A DNA stretch of 35,402 bases. Origin: Myxococcus sp. RHSTA-1-4 (GTDB lineage Bacteria > Myxococcota > Myxococcia > Myxococcales > Myxococcaceae). A program made the translations under genes and the position numbers. This document shows, in pieces, positions 1 through 9,800 of the stretch. How positions within the stretch are numbered: the stretch's first letter is position 1; every line of letters starts with the position of its first letter. A model generated the notes under the pieces. The model searched no databases. It was not told where the DNA came from and saw only the letters and a program-made list of their open reading frames with translations. The DNA is taken from NCBI RefSeq assembly GCF_020037125.1, contig NZ_JAIQDG010000063.1:1-35402 (forward strand). Direction: 5' to 3'.

Positions 1-52
1 CGGCCCGCCTGCTCCTGACGGATGCCCATCAACCAGCCGGCTTGCTCGCCCA

Positions 53-840
53 TCAGCAGACGTGCGCGTCAACAGGGTAGGCGGGGCCGTAACACGCGCC
101 TTTGTAGACGTAATAGTCCTCGTCACAGTCCTTCAGGCTGACGGTCAGTTTCACCCAGCACCCACCATTGATGGGCACCTGCGCCCGGCGGGGGCAGCGG
201 CCCGTGGCATCTGGCCGGATCTGCCCTTTTAGTGGCTTGGGTGGCAGATCTTCGCCGATGGTCGACCATGCGGAAGGGGCCCGAGAGAGGCAGGGGGGAC
301 GTGAGGGCGCTGTCTCCGACAGCCACGGTGCCGCTATCCCTCGCATCCTCGTTCTCTGTCGCGTGTGTCTGCTCGGCCTCGTCGCCGGGACGTGCGCTCA
401 GCATCCACGTGGCTCCAAGCGCCACGGCTCCTCCCAGGCTGACTGCCGTGAGCCAGGACCGGCGGGGACTCCCAGTCGCGCGATGCACAGCGTGTTTGGA
501 GGCGGCACCTGTGTCTACGGACTGGAGCTCCTCCGGGGCGAAGAGAGGCACATCCGCCTCCGGCCTCGCTTCCCGCGCGGCCTGCTCCAGCGCCTCGGCC
601 AGTTCGCGGGCGCTGCCACGCGCCTCGGGGCGCACGGAGAGCATCCGGGACACGAGCGCGCTCAGCTCGGCGCAGCAGCGGACGTTGAGGGCTCGCGGAG
701 GCCGAGGGCCCGTGCCCTCCAGGCTCCAGATATGGGACTCCTCGTCCATGGGCGCCGTGGTGGGTGGGTACTCGTCGGTGACCAGCCGGTAGGCGGTCAT
801 TCCCAGCGCGAAGACGTCATCGGCCGGCCCGGCGTTGCGT
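53..840 (-). pseudogene. 3' remnant of a membrane Ser/Thr protein kinase gene
   Basis: The remnant begins in the kinase C-lobe with the subdomain IX signature DDVFALGMTAYRLV and runs through the C-lobe end (LSVRPEARGSARELAEAL). It continues into an acidic/Pro linker, one membrane segment (SWLTAVSLGGAVALGATWML) and the C-terminal tail common in myxobacterial kinases (PINGGCWVKL, CDEDYYVYKGACY). The ATP-binding lobe, the catalytic loop and the DFG segment are missing. The kinase-like sequence starts right after the stop codon of the upstream gene at 844. The tail is also in a different frame from the C-lobe and membrane segment. The shift lies near a run of six C residues (minus strand) at 293-298. 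With no catalytic half and a frameshift, this cannot encode an active kinase. The family call is firm; the cause of the truncation (insertion or deletion-replacement) is inferred. Confidence 0.75.
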
Positions 841-843
841 GGC

Positions 844-1611
844 TCACTGCCGGATCTTCCAGTTGCCGTCACCGGCCTGGTGCCACGCCTCGAACAGCCC
901 GCGCTCGAGGTACTGGGATACCGTGCCGAGCTTCTTCACCGGGAAGCCCCAGTCATGGAAGGTCGCGAGGATGTCCACCTCGCGCAGGGTGCTCGCATCG
1001 AGGTCCAGGCCCGCGCGCGCGGCGTCGTCCGCGAACCGCTGGGTCCTCGGGGAGATGAAGCCCTGGTTCTCGTTCTGGAACTGGTGCATCCACTCCTCCA
1101 ACATGATGGGCAGCAGCCGCTTGGCCAGCTTCTGGTTCTCGTAGAACGGTTGGCCCAGAGGGGCACTGCCATCGGGCGGGAGCATGAAGTCCAGCAGCGT
1201 GATCGAGTGCTGCTCGATGGATGAGAAGGACTTCTTGCGCGCCAGGTCCAGGACGTCCTCCACGGACATCCCGGGTTTGATCATCATCAGGCTGGAGCTG
1301 ATCTTGACGAGGCCATTCTTGGGGGCGGTGAGCAGGGTATAGGCCCGCTCGTAGTCCCCATTCTTGTAGGCCGTGGCGGCCTGGAAGATGCGCTCCGCGA
1401 GCTTCTGGGCTCGCTCCGTCTGGGCGGCCGGCAACGTGACAGGACCCGGCAGCCTCGGACTCGGGCGCATTCGGGGTGGGTCGAAGACGTCCGCGGTCAT
1501 CATCCGCGCCACGCTCTGAGAGGTGCTGGTCGCGGGGGGCTGCGTCCGCGGCTCCTCGCGCGAGGAAGAAGCGGTGGGGAGCACGTGGCTCGAACCGACT
1601 CTGCGAATCAT
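844..1611 (-). CDS. hypothetical protein of 255 residues
   Basis: I do not recognise this protein. The ATG at 1611 has an AGGAGG about seven bases upstream, so translation is likely. Residues 1-65 are Ser/Pro/Thr-rich and probably disordered, with no convincing signal peptide. The rest is mixed helical with motifs such as EEWMHQFQNENQGF and ATFHDWGFPVKKLGTVSQYL near the C-terminus, which give it a defined fold. The Glu-Glu-Trp-Met-His stretch only loosely recalls zinc peptidase motifs and I do not assign a catalytic role. It ends exactly where the kinase remnant begins, so it appears to occupy the place of the lost 5' half of that kinase. That suggests arrival by transfer or recombination. 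Confidence 0.6.
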   Translation of the reverse strand: MIRRVGSSHVLPTASSSREEPRTQPPATSTSQSVARMMTADVFDPPRMRPSPRLPGPVTLPAAQTERAQKLAERIFQAATAYKNGDYERAYTLLTAPKNGLVKISSSLMMIKPGMSVEDVLDLARKKSFSSIEQHSITLLDFMLPPDGSAPLGQPFYENQKLAKRLLPIMLEEWMHQFQNENQGFISPRTQRFADDAARAGLDLDASTLREVDILATFHDWGFPVKKLGTVSQYLERGLFEAWHQAGDGNWKIRQ

Positions 1612-1838
1612 GGAATGCCTCCTGGGTGGGGTCGTGGCTGTCAGGGGGCCTGGGGCCCTGTGCCAGGAGGCGTGAGCAAACCATGTACCAGTATGGCTTG
1701 CCCGTGCACGCCGGGGGCCGTACGGCGGGAAACCCGTGTAGGCCCGGTGGGGGCTGCGTGCTCCCGTGACGCAACCGCGTCCGGAGCGGAAGCCTCGCGC
1801 AACGGCCCTCCTCCTTGGGGCGCGTGCGCGCCGCGCGG

Positions 1839-2177
1839 CTATGCCGGACGAACAGGCCTCTGCGCTTCCTCTTCGCCGACAGGCTCTCTCTCGGGCCCGA
1901 GCGAAGCGGTGCTCAGCGAGTCATCAAAGAAGAAGTAGACAGGCTTCTCGTTGCGAAGAAGGTCGACGAGATGTGCCCAGGAGTACATCCGGAAGAATAT
2001 ATCAAAGACATTCTCGCCGGACCGCTTCCTGTTCTGACTCAGTGGCGCGCCCTCCGCGATGAAGTAGAGGTACGCCAGACCAAAGTCGCCATAGATGTAG
2101 AGGACATTGTTGTAGTACTCGTTCGCGGAATTGACCTTGAGGGAGTATTGCTTGATCACCCCTCGAAACTGAGCCAT
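1839..2177 (-). CDS. small aromatic-rich hypothetical protein (112 residues)
   Basis: I do not recognise this protein. The start at 2177 is supported by an AAGGAGGAG just upstream of the ATG. The first 85 residues are unusually rich in Tyr, Phe, Asn and Lys (for example NEYYNNVLYIYGDFGLAYLYF and KPVYFFFDD), with codons far more AT-rich than those of neighbouring genes. The last 25 residues are charged and low in complexity. There is no signal peptide and no clear membrane helix. The composition, next to a broken kinase gene and another unknown gene, suggests horizontally acquired material. It could be a small toxin or immunity-type protein, but nothing in the sequence proves that. Confidence 0.55.
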   Translation of the reverse strand: MAQFRGVIKQYSLKVNSANEYYNNVLYIYGDFGLAYLYFIAEGAPLSQNRKRSGENVFDIFFRMYSWAHLVDLLRNEKPVYFFFDDSLSTASLGPEREPVGEEEAQRPVRPA

Positions 2178-2480
2178 GGCGCTCCTCCTTCATCAGGTGG
2201 GTCCCAGATAGATGCGCACTCCCCCGGCGTGCGCCCAGGGGGGGCAGCAGTCCCGTTCCGAAGTCGGCGATGGCACGAACCGGCGAAGTCGGAGCCACCA
2301 CCCGTCACATCCCTCCGGCGCACGGGACGGGCCCCCGCGCCGGCCTCGAGCGCGCTCCGTCGAGCCGCCTCGCGCGTCGCGCAACCTCGCGCGGCGGTCC
2401 GTGTCCGCACCGTGCGCGAGCGCCCGCATGTCCTGGCACCGGGCAACGCGCCACGCCCTGGTGGGCCACTGGTGGGCGCG
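2178..2480. other. non-coding gap downstream of lnt
   Basis: This stretch of about 300 bases lies between the lnt stop and the start of the 112-residue gene, both on the minus strand. Open frames on both strands lack ribosome binding sites and family resemblance. I see no strong terminator hairpin with a T-run. It presumably holds the promoter of the small gene. Confidence 0.4.
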
Positions 2481-4367
2481 CTATCGGACCGGTACGGCCG
2501 GCGGCGCGTGCTGGCCACCACGGTGACCGAGGACGCCCAGCACCAGCAAGGCCAGCGCGCACGCGAAGGGCCAGGCGGGGGCCAGCCAGGGCCCGAGCGC
2601 GAAGAGCTCCACCAGTGCGACTTCACCCTGGAGCAGCTCGGGCTTGCCGGGCTCCACGGTGAGCGAGGTGTGCGCGTGCACCCGGCCGAGTGCGTCTCCC
2701 ACGGAGCTGACGCCGGTGCTGGCCGCTCGAACCAGGTCGCGCCGCATCTCCACGCCGCGCAGGGTGGCCAGGGCGAGCGCCTGGTAGGGCGCGGCCCCAT
2801 CTCCGAACCAGACGTGGTTGGCGAGGGTGACGAGCAGGTTGGGCTCCTGGCTCGCCAGCGCGTGGACGGCGCGGGGGAAGATGTCCTCGTAGCAGACGAG
2901 CGGCGCCACCCGCAGCCCTCCGCTCACCAGCAGGCGCGGGGCTCCGCCGGGCTCGATGTCCGGCGAGTCCGGAAGCCGCGCGCGCACCCGCCGCGCCCAA
3001 TCCGGGAAGCGATCCGAGAAGGGAACGTACTCACCGAAGGGGAACAGCTTTCGCTTGTCATACAGGCCGGTGATGCGGCCCTCCGGGGAGGCGAGGACGG
3101 CGCTGTTGTGCACGAGCGAGCCGCCGAAGGTGTGGCTGAGCGCGCCGAAGAGGAGCGTCCCCGAGAAGCCGGGCCGCAGCTCCCAGGGATGTCCGGGGGC
3201 ATACTCGCGCTCGAGCTGCCGGTCGAAGAGGAAGGGGAAGGCGGACTCGGGCCACACCACCAGCTCCGCGCCCTGGCGCGCCAGCTCGCCGGTGGCCTGA
3301 CGCAGGGTGGCCAGGTACTGCTCCCCGCGGTGCTTGCGGTCCTCGGCGGTGACGGTGCCGAAGTTGGGCTGGACGATGCCCACCCGCACCTTGGGGGCGG
3401 CGCCGCGCGCCATGGCCACGTGCGCGGCCCGCAGCAGTCCGGCGCTCACCACCGCGAGCACCACCCCGCCGGCCACGCGCACCGGGCGGGGCAGGGGCTG
3501 GCGCTGCCGCAGGGCCAGCCCGGCCTCCAGGAGGACGAGGTTGATGAGCACCACCAGCGAGGACACCGCGGGAGGGCCGCCGAGCTCCGCGACCTGCACG
3601 AGTGGCCACGCGCGCCACACGGTGACGCCCAGGTTCCAGGGGAAGAGGAAGGGCAGCACGCTCTCGGCCACCGCCACCGCCAGCGGCGCCGAGACGAGCC
3701 AGGGCACGCGGGCCAGGCGCGCGAGGAGACTGCTCGCGCCCGCCCAGAGGGCGAAGACACTGCCCTGGTAGGCCGCGAGCAGCACCAGCACGAGCACCCG
3801 GGCCCACTCCGGAACCTGGCCAAACCGCTCGAGCAGCGCGTAGCCCCAGTGGAAGCCGGCGAGGTTGACGAGGAAGCCGCACAGCCATGACCGCGCGAGA
3901 GCCTGGTTCGGCGAGGCCTCGCGCAGCCCCAGGAGTAAGGGGGCCAGGGCCACCAGCGCCAGCGGCCACAGGTCGAAGGGAGGCGCGGCCAGCACCAGGA
4001 GGGTGGCGGACAGCACGGCCTGGAGAAGGGCCACGCGGCGGCGCGCTCGGGCCTCGCGCAGCAGTCCCTCGATTCGGGCCTCTACCTCCGGCCGCGCTTC
4101 CAGCGCCAGCAACCGGCGGTTCGCTGTCAACTCCCGCTCGGGCCAGCCGCGCCGCGCGCACAAGGCGGCGAGCCGCTGCCAGGCCTCCAGCGCATCCGCG
4201 CGTGCGCCCTCCGCCTGCGCGGCCTCGGCGCGGCGCGTGTAGAGCGCGGCCAGCGCCCGCGCGGACGCGTCGTCCTCGGGCCACGCCTCGAGGAGCTGGA
4301 GCTGCTCGGTGATCTCCTTGTCGAGCTGCTTGCGGCGCCCGTAGGTGGCCGCCGGTTTCCTGCTCAT
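2481..4367 (-). CDS. lnt: apolipoprotein N-acyltransferase with N-terminal helical extension
   Basis: Lnt transfers an acyl chain to the N-terminal cysteine of lipoproteins in the inner membrane. The catalytic triad of the nitrilase-like domain is visible: Glu374 in VVWPESAFP, Lys438 in YDKRKLFPFGEYVPF and Cys492 in APLVCYEDIFP. About six membrane segments cover residues 110-315 and a last one covers about 598-613, as in the family. The protein is 628 residues against about 510 for typical Lnt. The extra part is an N-terminal soluble helical region (residues 1-108, Ala/Glu/Arg-rich, TPR-like in look) placed before the first membrane helix. The ATG at 4367 overlaps the stop codon of the upstream gene by four bases (ATGA), so the two are probably translationally coupled. 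The many lipoproteins in this window are the kind of substrate it would modify. Confidence 0.93.
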   Translation of the reverse strand: MSRKPAATYGRRKQLDKEITEQLQLLEAWPEDDASARALAALYTRRAEAAQAEGARADALEAWQRLAALCARRGWPERELTANRRLLALEARPEVEARIEGLLREARARRRVALLQAVLSATLLVLAAPPFDLWPLALVALAPLLLGLREASPNQALARSWLCGFLVNLAGFHWGYALLERFGQVPEWARVLVLVLLAAYQGSVFALWAGASSLLARLARVPWLVSAPLAVAVAESVLPFLFPWNLGVTVWRAWPLVQVAELGGPPAVSSLVVLINLVLLEAGLALRQRQPLPRPVRVAGGVVLAVVSAGLLRAAHVAMARGAAPKVRVGIVQPNFGTVTAEDRKHRGEQYLATLRQATGELARQGAELVVWPESAFPFLFDRQLEREYAPGHPWELRPGFSGTLLFGALSHTFGGSLVHNSAVLASPEGRITGLYDKRKLFPFGEYVPFSDRFPDWARRVRARLPDSPDIEPGGAPRLLVSGGLRVAPLVCYEDIFPRAVHALASQEPNLLVTLANHVWFGDGAAPYQALALATLRGVEMRRDLVRAASTGVSSVGDALGRVHAHTSLTVEPGKPELLQGEVALVELFALGPWLAPAWPFACALALLVLGVLGHRGGQHAPPAVPVR

Positions 4368-4792
4368 GGCGCTCGAGGCTCCCCGTCACCCGGCATGGGA
4401 GGACGCCCGCGCTCCGGATCCACGGCGAGGGGAGGGGGCACGAAAGGATCTGGAGGCGAGGGCGTGGATGGGACGGCCAGCGGCCGGGTCCACTGCGGAG
4501 GGTTCGACGGCTCCCGCATGAGCGAGGGCGTCACCATGCGGGCCGGAGGCGCCTCGGGCACGGACTGCGTGGAGGCGGGCGCGCCCGGTGTCGGGTTGGG
4601 AGAAGGCTCCACTCGCGTTGGGGAGGACGTCTCCCCGGGGCGTTTGTCCGCCACTGGAGCGGCTCCCGCCACGTCGGTCAGGGGGGAGTTGGGTTCCGGG
4701 GTGTGACGCGGAGGCTCCTGGAGTTCCGCCATCAGCACCGCGGCTCCCAGTACCAGGAGGGCGGCGGCCACCAGGAGGATGCGCTTCTTCAT
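4364..4792 (-). CDS. membrane-anchored proline-rich protein
   Basis: This 142-residue protein has a Lys-Lys-Arg start and a single hydrophobic segment (residues 5-21), consistent with an uncleaved signal anchor. The rest is Pro/Ser/Thr/Glu-rich and probably disordered in the periplasm, ending in a Pro/Arg-rich tail. I recognise no domain. Its stop codon overlaps the lnt start (ATGA), so it is the first gene of a two-gene operon with lnt. The overlap suggests a link to lipoprotein processing or to the envelope, but the function is unknown. Confidence 0.65.
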   Translation of the reverse strand: MKKRILLVAAALLVLGAAVLMAELQEPPRHTPEPNSPLTDVAGAAPVADKRPGETSSPTRVEPSPNPTPGAPASTQSVPEAPPARMVTPSLMREPSNPPQWTRPLAVPSTPSPPDPFVPPPLAVDPERGRPPMPGDGEPRAP

Positions 4793-5009
4793 CGGGTCAT
4801 CTGCTCTCGGTGCGCGGGAGGTCCCAATCTACCGCACGCCGTGCACTCCCACTCGGGAACTCGAGCGGGCGGTTGCGGGGCCAGGCACATACCACGCGTG
4901 ACACTCCAGCATACCCGGCGTAATCTGGGAAGCAGGCGAGGGCTGTCACATGGGCCGGCTGTGCCGGGCCCGGGAAAGCCCCGCTCGCCCTGTCTCTGGA
5001 GGACGGTCC

Positions 5010-6137
5010 GTGTCCCGTGCCCTGTCAGCCCTCGTCACGCTCACCCTCTTCGCCCTCGTCGCCGTCGGCCCGCGCGCCGCGGAGGCGGGCAGCGTCGAGC
5101 CGTTCTACGGCGCCTTCAGCACCAACGTCCCCATCGAGCTCCCCGCCTTCCACGCCCTGGAGCCGAACCTGACGCTGACGTACAGCTCGGGTGGGCAGAA
5201 CGGGTGGCTTGGCGTCGGCTGGTCGCTCTCGGGCGTGTCCTTCATCGAGCGCGCCTCGCGCGGCAAGGGTGCGCCGCGCTACGACGCGAGCGACATGTTC
5301 CTGCTCGACGGGCAGGAGCTGGTCGCGGACGCCTCGCTCGGCGGCACGCACTCCACGCGCATCCAGGGCTACATGCGCATCGTGCAGGACAGCGCCAACA
5401 ACCGCTGGACCGTGTACCGCAAGGACGGGACGAAGCTCAGCTACGAGCCGCTCTTCGTCGTCTCCCAGGGGACGTTCCGCTGGGCTCTCAAGACCGCGCA
5501 GGACACGCGCGGCAACACGGTGAGTTACGGCTACTGGTGCGAATCCGGCGCGGACTGCTACCTCGACGCCATCAGCTACAACGGGACGACCATCAAGTTC
5601 TACTCCGAGGCTCGGCCGGACCCCATCACCTACGCGACGGGCGCGAGCCTGGCGCGGACGGGCTACCGGCTCAAGAGCATCCTGGTGACGGCCCCCGGGC
5701 CGGCTCCCATCCGCGCCTACAAGCTGGCCTATAGCCCGAGCGGCAGCTCCGGGCGCTCCCTGCTGGTGAGCGTCCAGCAGTATGGCCGGGACGTGCTCAT
5801 CGACGCGGCGGGGAACATCACGGGTGGCACAGCGCTGCCTCCCATGACGCTGGGGTGGTCCGGTGCTTCCATGAACAAGCAGGTCCAGTACACCGGCGGC
5901 TCCTCCACCTCCTCGGAGACGTACTGGACCAGCGTGGTGGACAACCCCACCTATCACGGCAAGGCCGTCTCCCTGGACATCAACGGGGATGGCCGGGACG
6001 ACCTGGCGATGATCTACCAGGACGTGAACAACCGCGTCACGCTGGCCCAGCACTGGATCTCCGACGGCAGCAAGCTCCAGTACACCGGTGGCTCCTCGAC
6101 GTCCTCGGAGACATACTGGACGAGCCCATGGATGTGA
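5010..6137 (+). CDS. N-terminal part of a split secreted SpvB/RHS toxin
   Basis: The GTG at 5010 is preferred because GGAGGA lies at 4998-5003 and the product then starts with a classic Sec signal peptide (hydrophobic core, AEA cleavage site). An in-frame ATG at 4950 is the alternative. The mature N-terminus matches the SpvB/TcaC-type domain (FSTNVPIELPAFHALEPNL, LTYSSGGQNGWLGVGWSLSG). The first VCBS/FG-GAP calcium-binding-type repeats follow (DINGDGRDDLAMIYQD). The frame ends prematurely at 6137 because the second 192-bp repeat unit lacks 37 bases. Restoring those bases would join it to the downstream RHS frame and give a protein of about 1877 residues. As it stands this fragment would be a secreted 375-residue stub. 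The domain calls are firm; whether the lesion is real, phase-variable or a sequence error is open. Confidence 0.8.
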   Translation: MSRALSALVTLTLFALVAVGPRAAEAGSVEPFYGAFSTNVPIELPAFHALEPNLTLTYSSGGQNGWLGVGWSLSGVSFIERASRGKGAPRYDASDMFLLDGQELVADASLGGTHSTRIQGYMRIVQDSANNRWTVYRKDGTKLSYEPLFVVSQGTFRWALKTAQDTRGNTVSYGYWCESGADCYLDAISYNGTTIKFYSEARPDPITYATGASLARTGYRLKSILVTAPGPAPIRAYKLAYSPSGSSGRSLLVSVQQYGRDVLIDAAGNITGGTALPPMTLGWSGASMNKQVQYTGGSSTSSETYWTSVVDNPTYHGKAVSLDINGDGRDDLAMIYQDVNNRVTLAQHWISDGSKLQYTGGSSTSSETYWTSPWM

Positions 6138-6808
6138 ATGGGGACGGGCGCGGTGACCTGGTGATGATCTACCAGGACGTGAACAACCGCGTCACGCTGG
6201 CGCAGCACTGGATCTCCGACGGCAGCAAGCTCCAGTACACCGGTGGCTCCTCGACGTCCTCGGAGACATACTGGACGAGCGTGGTGGACAGCCCCACGTA
6301 CCACGGCAAGGTCTTCCCCATGGATGTGAATGGGGACGGGCGCGGTGACCTGGTGATGATCTACCAGGACGTGAACAACCGCGTCACGCTGGCCCAGCAC
6401 TGGATCTCCGACGGCAACAAGCTCCAGTACACGGGCGGCTCCTCGACGTCCTCGGAGACGTACTGGACCAGTGTGGTGGACAGCCCCACGTACCACGGCA
6501 AGGTCCTCGCCATGGATGTGAATGGGGACGGGCGGGGCGACCTGGTGATGGTCTACCAGGACGTGAACAACCGCGTCACCCTGGCGCAGCACTGGATCTC
6601 CGACGGCAGCAAGCTCCAGTACTCTGGAGGTGCGTCCACTTCGTCGGAGACGTACTGGACCAGCGTGGTGGACAGCTCCACCTACCGCGGGCGGGTGTTC
6701 CCCATGGATGTGAACGGGGACGGGCGGAGCGACCTGGTGATGATCTACCAGGACGTGAACAACCGCGTCACGCTGGCGCAGCACTGGCTGGCGGCTGGAG
6801 CGGCACCG
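5886..6808 (+). repeat. five 192-bp tandem units, one shortened by 37 bp
   Basis: Units start at 5886, 6078, 6233, 6425 and 6617, each at the same CAGTAC. Spacings are 192, 155, 192 and 192 bases. A unit encodes 64 residues with a VCBS/FG-GAP core (DVNGDGRGDLVMIYQDVNNR). The second unit lacks 37 bases between TGGACGAGC and CCATGG. That removes the segment coding for SVVDSPTYHGKVF in the other units and shifts the frame. Confidence 0.95.
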
Positions 6809-9800
6809 GATCTGATCACCTCCGTGTCCAACGGCCTGGGCGGTGCGACGACGGTGCAATACAAGCCGTCCTCGGCCTGGCAGAACACCTTCCTGCCCGC
6901 CGGCATGGTCCTCCAGACGGTCTCTTCGGTGACGACCTCCGACGGGCGTGGCAGCAGCTCCACCACGAGCTACTCGTACCAGGGCGGCCTCTGGTCCAGC
7001 TCCGAGCGCCGCTTCCTCGGCTTCCGCAAGGTGACCGGCGTCCTGGACGCGGCCGGCAACTACACCGAGACGTACTACCACCAGCACGTCGGTTGCGTCT
7101 CCAAGCCCGAGGCCACCTACTTCCGGGATGCGGCCGGGCGGCTCTACAGCTACTCGCACTACGCCTACCAGGAGAACAGCGCTCCGCCCTACACCTCGCT
7201 GCTCACCGAGCGCTGGGACTTCGAATGCAACCAGGGCTCCACCTGCCAGCGCGTCGTCAACCAGCTTGCCTATGACATCTACGGCAACGTGCTCAGGACC
7301 CAGGAGTACGGCAACTACGACGCCTCCGGCGACGAGCGCACCACCGTGCGCGGCTTCTACCCGAACACTTCCAAATACATCGTGGGCAAGGTGGCGTACG
7401 AGAATGTCTACGAGGGCATCGGCACGGCGGGGCGGCTGGTGCGCCAGACGCTCCACGCCTACGACGGAGCCACCTCCTACGCCTCCGCTCCGCTTCTCGG
7501 CAACCTCACCTCGCGCAAGCGCTGGAACGACCAGACCGGCGGCTACGTCACGGAGGCGTTCGCCTACGACGCCTACGGCAACCTCACCTCCCGCACGGAC
7601 GAGCGCGGCTACACGCGGACGACGGCGTATGACTCCACCTACCGCATCTACCCGGTGCGGGAGTGTGATGCGCTCGGTCACTGCAAGAGCACCGCGTACG
7701 ACTTCACGCTGGGCAAGGCCACCGCCGAGACGGACGCCAACGGCCTGACGCTCTCCCGGAGCTACGATGCCCTCGGGCGGCTGGTGCGGGAGACCCGGCC
7801 CGACGGCGGCTGGGAGGAACGGCAGTACCTCTCATGGGGGAGCGCGAGCGCTCAGCGGGTGCGCGTCGTCCAGTCGGATGGGACGGCTGACGGGCTCTGG
7901 GTGGACGAGTACTTCGACGGCATGCGGCGCGTCTACCAGCGCGTGCGAGAGGGCGGCGCCACGCAGTTCGTCGTCTACTCCGATGGCTCCGAGCGCGTGT
8001 GGAAGGAGTCGCTCTGGTACGACCCGGCCTCGGAGACTCCCAGGTACCAGGTGTTCTCCTACGACGGCGCGGGGCGCGTGCGCACCGTCACCAGCCCGGA
8101 CGGCAGCTACGCGGAGAACGTCTACCAGATCTGCCACAACCCGGCGGACCCGGACTTCGCGGCGCCCCGCTCGTGCACCACGCACTACGACGAGCTACGC
8201 CACACCACCCGGCGCGCCGTCGACGGCTTCGGCAACGTGGTGAGCGTCTCGGAGTGGAACGGCGGCGCCGAGAGCCGCACCCGCTACCAGCGGGACGTGC
8301 TGGGGCGGCTCACGCGCGTGACGGACGCCGCCGGCAACGTGTCCTCCAAGACGTGGGACTCCCTGGGCAACAAGCTCGCGGAGTGTGATCCGGACCTCGG
8401 CTGCTGGAGCTACGGCTACGACGCGGCGGGCAACCGCATCTCGCAGACCGACGCCAAGGGACAGAAGCTCCAGGTGACGTATGACGCCCTGGGCCGCCGG
8501 GTGTCCAAGGTGCTGCCCGGAGGCGGGCAGGTGTCGTGGCGCTATGACGAGGCCGGGCACGGAGCCGCGGTGGGGGACAGGCCCACGAGCCTCACGTGGG
8601 CCGAGGGCTCCGAGAGCCTCTCGTACGACTTCGCCGGACGCGTGACGAGCTCCACGCGTTGCATCCTCGGTGTGTGTGCCACGACGCGCTGGGCGTACGA
8701 CGCGCTCGGGCGGCTGGCCCGCGTGACGTACGGCGATGGAGAAGCCGTCACCCACACGTATGACGGCGCGGGGCGGCTGGCCGGCGTGAGCGGCTACGTC
8801 AACGCGCTCTCGTACAACGCCCGGGGACAGATTACCCAGGTGTCCCTCGCCAACGGCGTCACCCAGTCCTACACCTACGACGCGGACCGCCAGTGGCTCT
8901 CCTCCTCGCGGGTGCTGCGCGGGGCGACGACGCTCTACTCGGCCAGCTACGGGTATGACGCCGCCGCCCGTGTCACCTCCATGTCGTCCGCCACCGACTC
9001 GCTGCTCAACGTGAGCTACGGCTACGACGACCGCAACCGCCTGCTCTCCGTCACCGGCTCACAGTCCCAGTTCTTCTCGTACGACGCGCTTGGCAACATC
9101 ACCTACAACTCCGCGGCCGGCACCTATGGCTACGGCAGCGCGGCACACAGGCACGCCTCGACGACCGTTGGCACGAGCAGCTACACCTACGACGCCAACG
9201 GCAACATGACGGGCGGTGGCGGGCGCCAGATGACGTGGGACGCGGAGAACCGGCTCACCTCGGTCATTCGCGGTGGACAGAGCACGACCTTCCTCTACGA
9301 CCCGGATGGGGGGCGCGTCGCCAAGACGACGGCCGGCGGCACCACCCGCTACTTCGGCAAGCTCTTCGAGATTGCTCCCGACGGTTCCCACCTCAAGCAC
9401 ATCTACGCGGGGCCCCTGCTGGTGGCCAGGAAGGGCGCGGCGGGGACGACCTTCGTCCACCAGGACCACCTGGGCTCGGTGCAGTTGCTGACCAACGCCT
9501 CGGGGGCGGTGGCACGCAGCTACGACTACGCTCCCTACGGCAAGGCGCTCGCGGACTCCGGCGGCGTGGCCAATACCCGCGGCTTCGGTGGACACGAGAC
9601 CGACGGCGAGACGGGCCTCATCTACATGAACGCCCGCTACTTCGACCCGGAGCTCGGGCGCTTCATCTCTCCGGACTCCGTCGTCCCGGACCTGGAGAAC
9701 CCCCAGGCGCTCAACCGCTATGCCTTCGCCTACAACAACCCCATCTCCAACGTGGACCCCTCCGGCCACGCGCCGGTGGTGGCGGCGGTGGTGGCGGTGG

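Noticed and set aside
844..1611. Zinc peptidase call for the 255-residue protein
   Set aside because: The EEWMH stretch lacks the second histidine spacing of HExxH-type motifs and no further ligand is evident.
1815..3890. Long plus-strand open frame opposite lnt
   Set aside because: It runs antisense to a clearly recognisable lnt, has Arg/Gly/Ala-rich nonsense composition and no ribosome binding site. It is a by-product of high GC.
5886..6808. Tandem array considered as CRISPR
   Set aside because: Units are 192 bp, fully coding and contiguous, with no spacers.
6014..7681. 555-codon minus-strand open frame with regular repeats
   Set aside because: Its repeats (VHVLVDHHQV type) mirror the VCBS repeat DNA of the toxin on the other strand.
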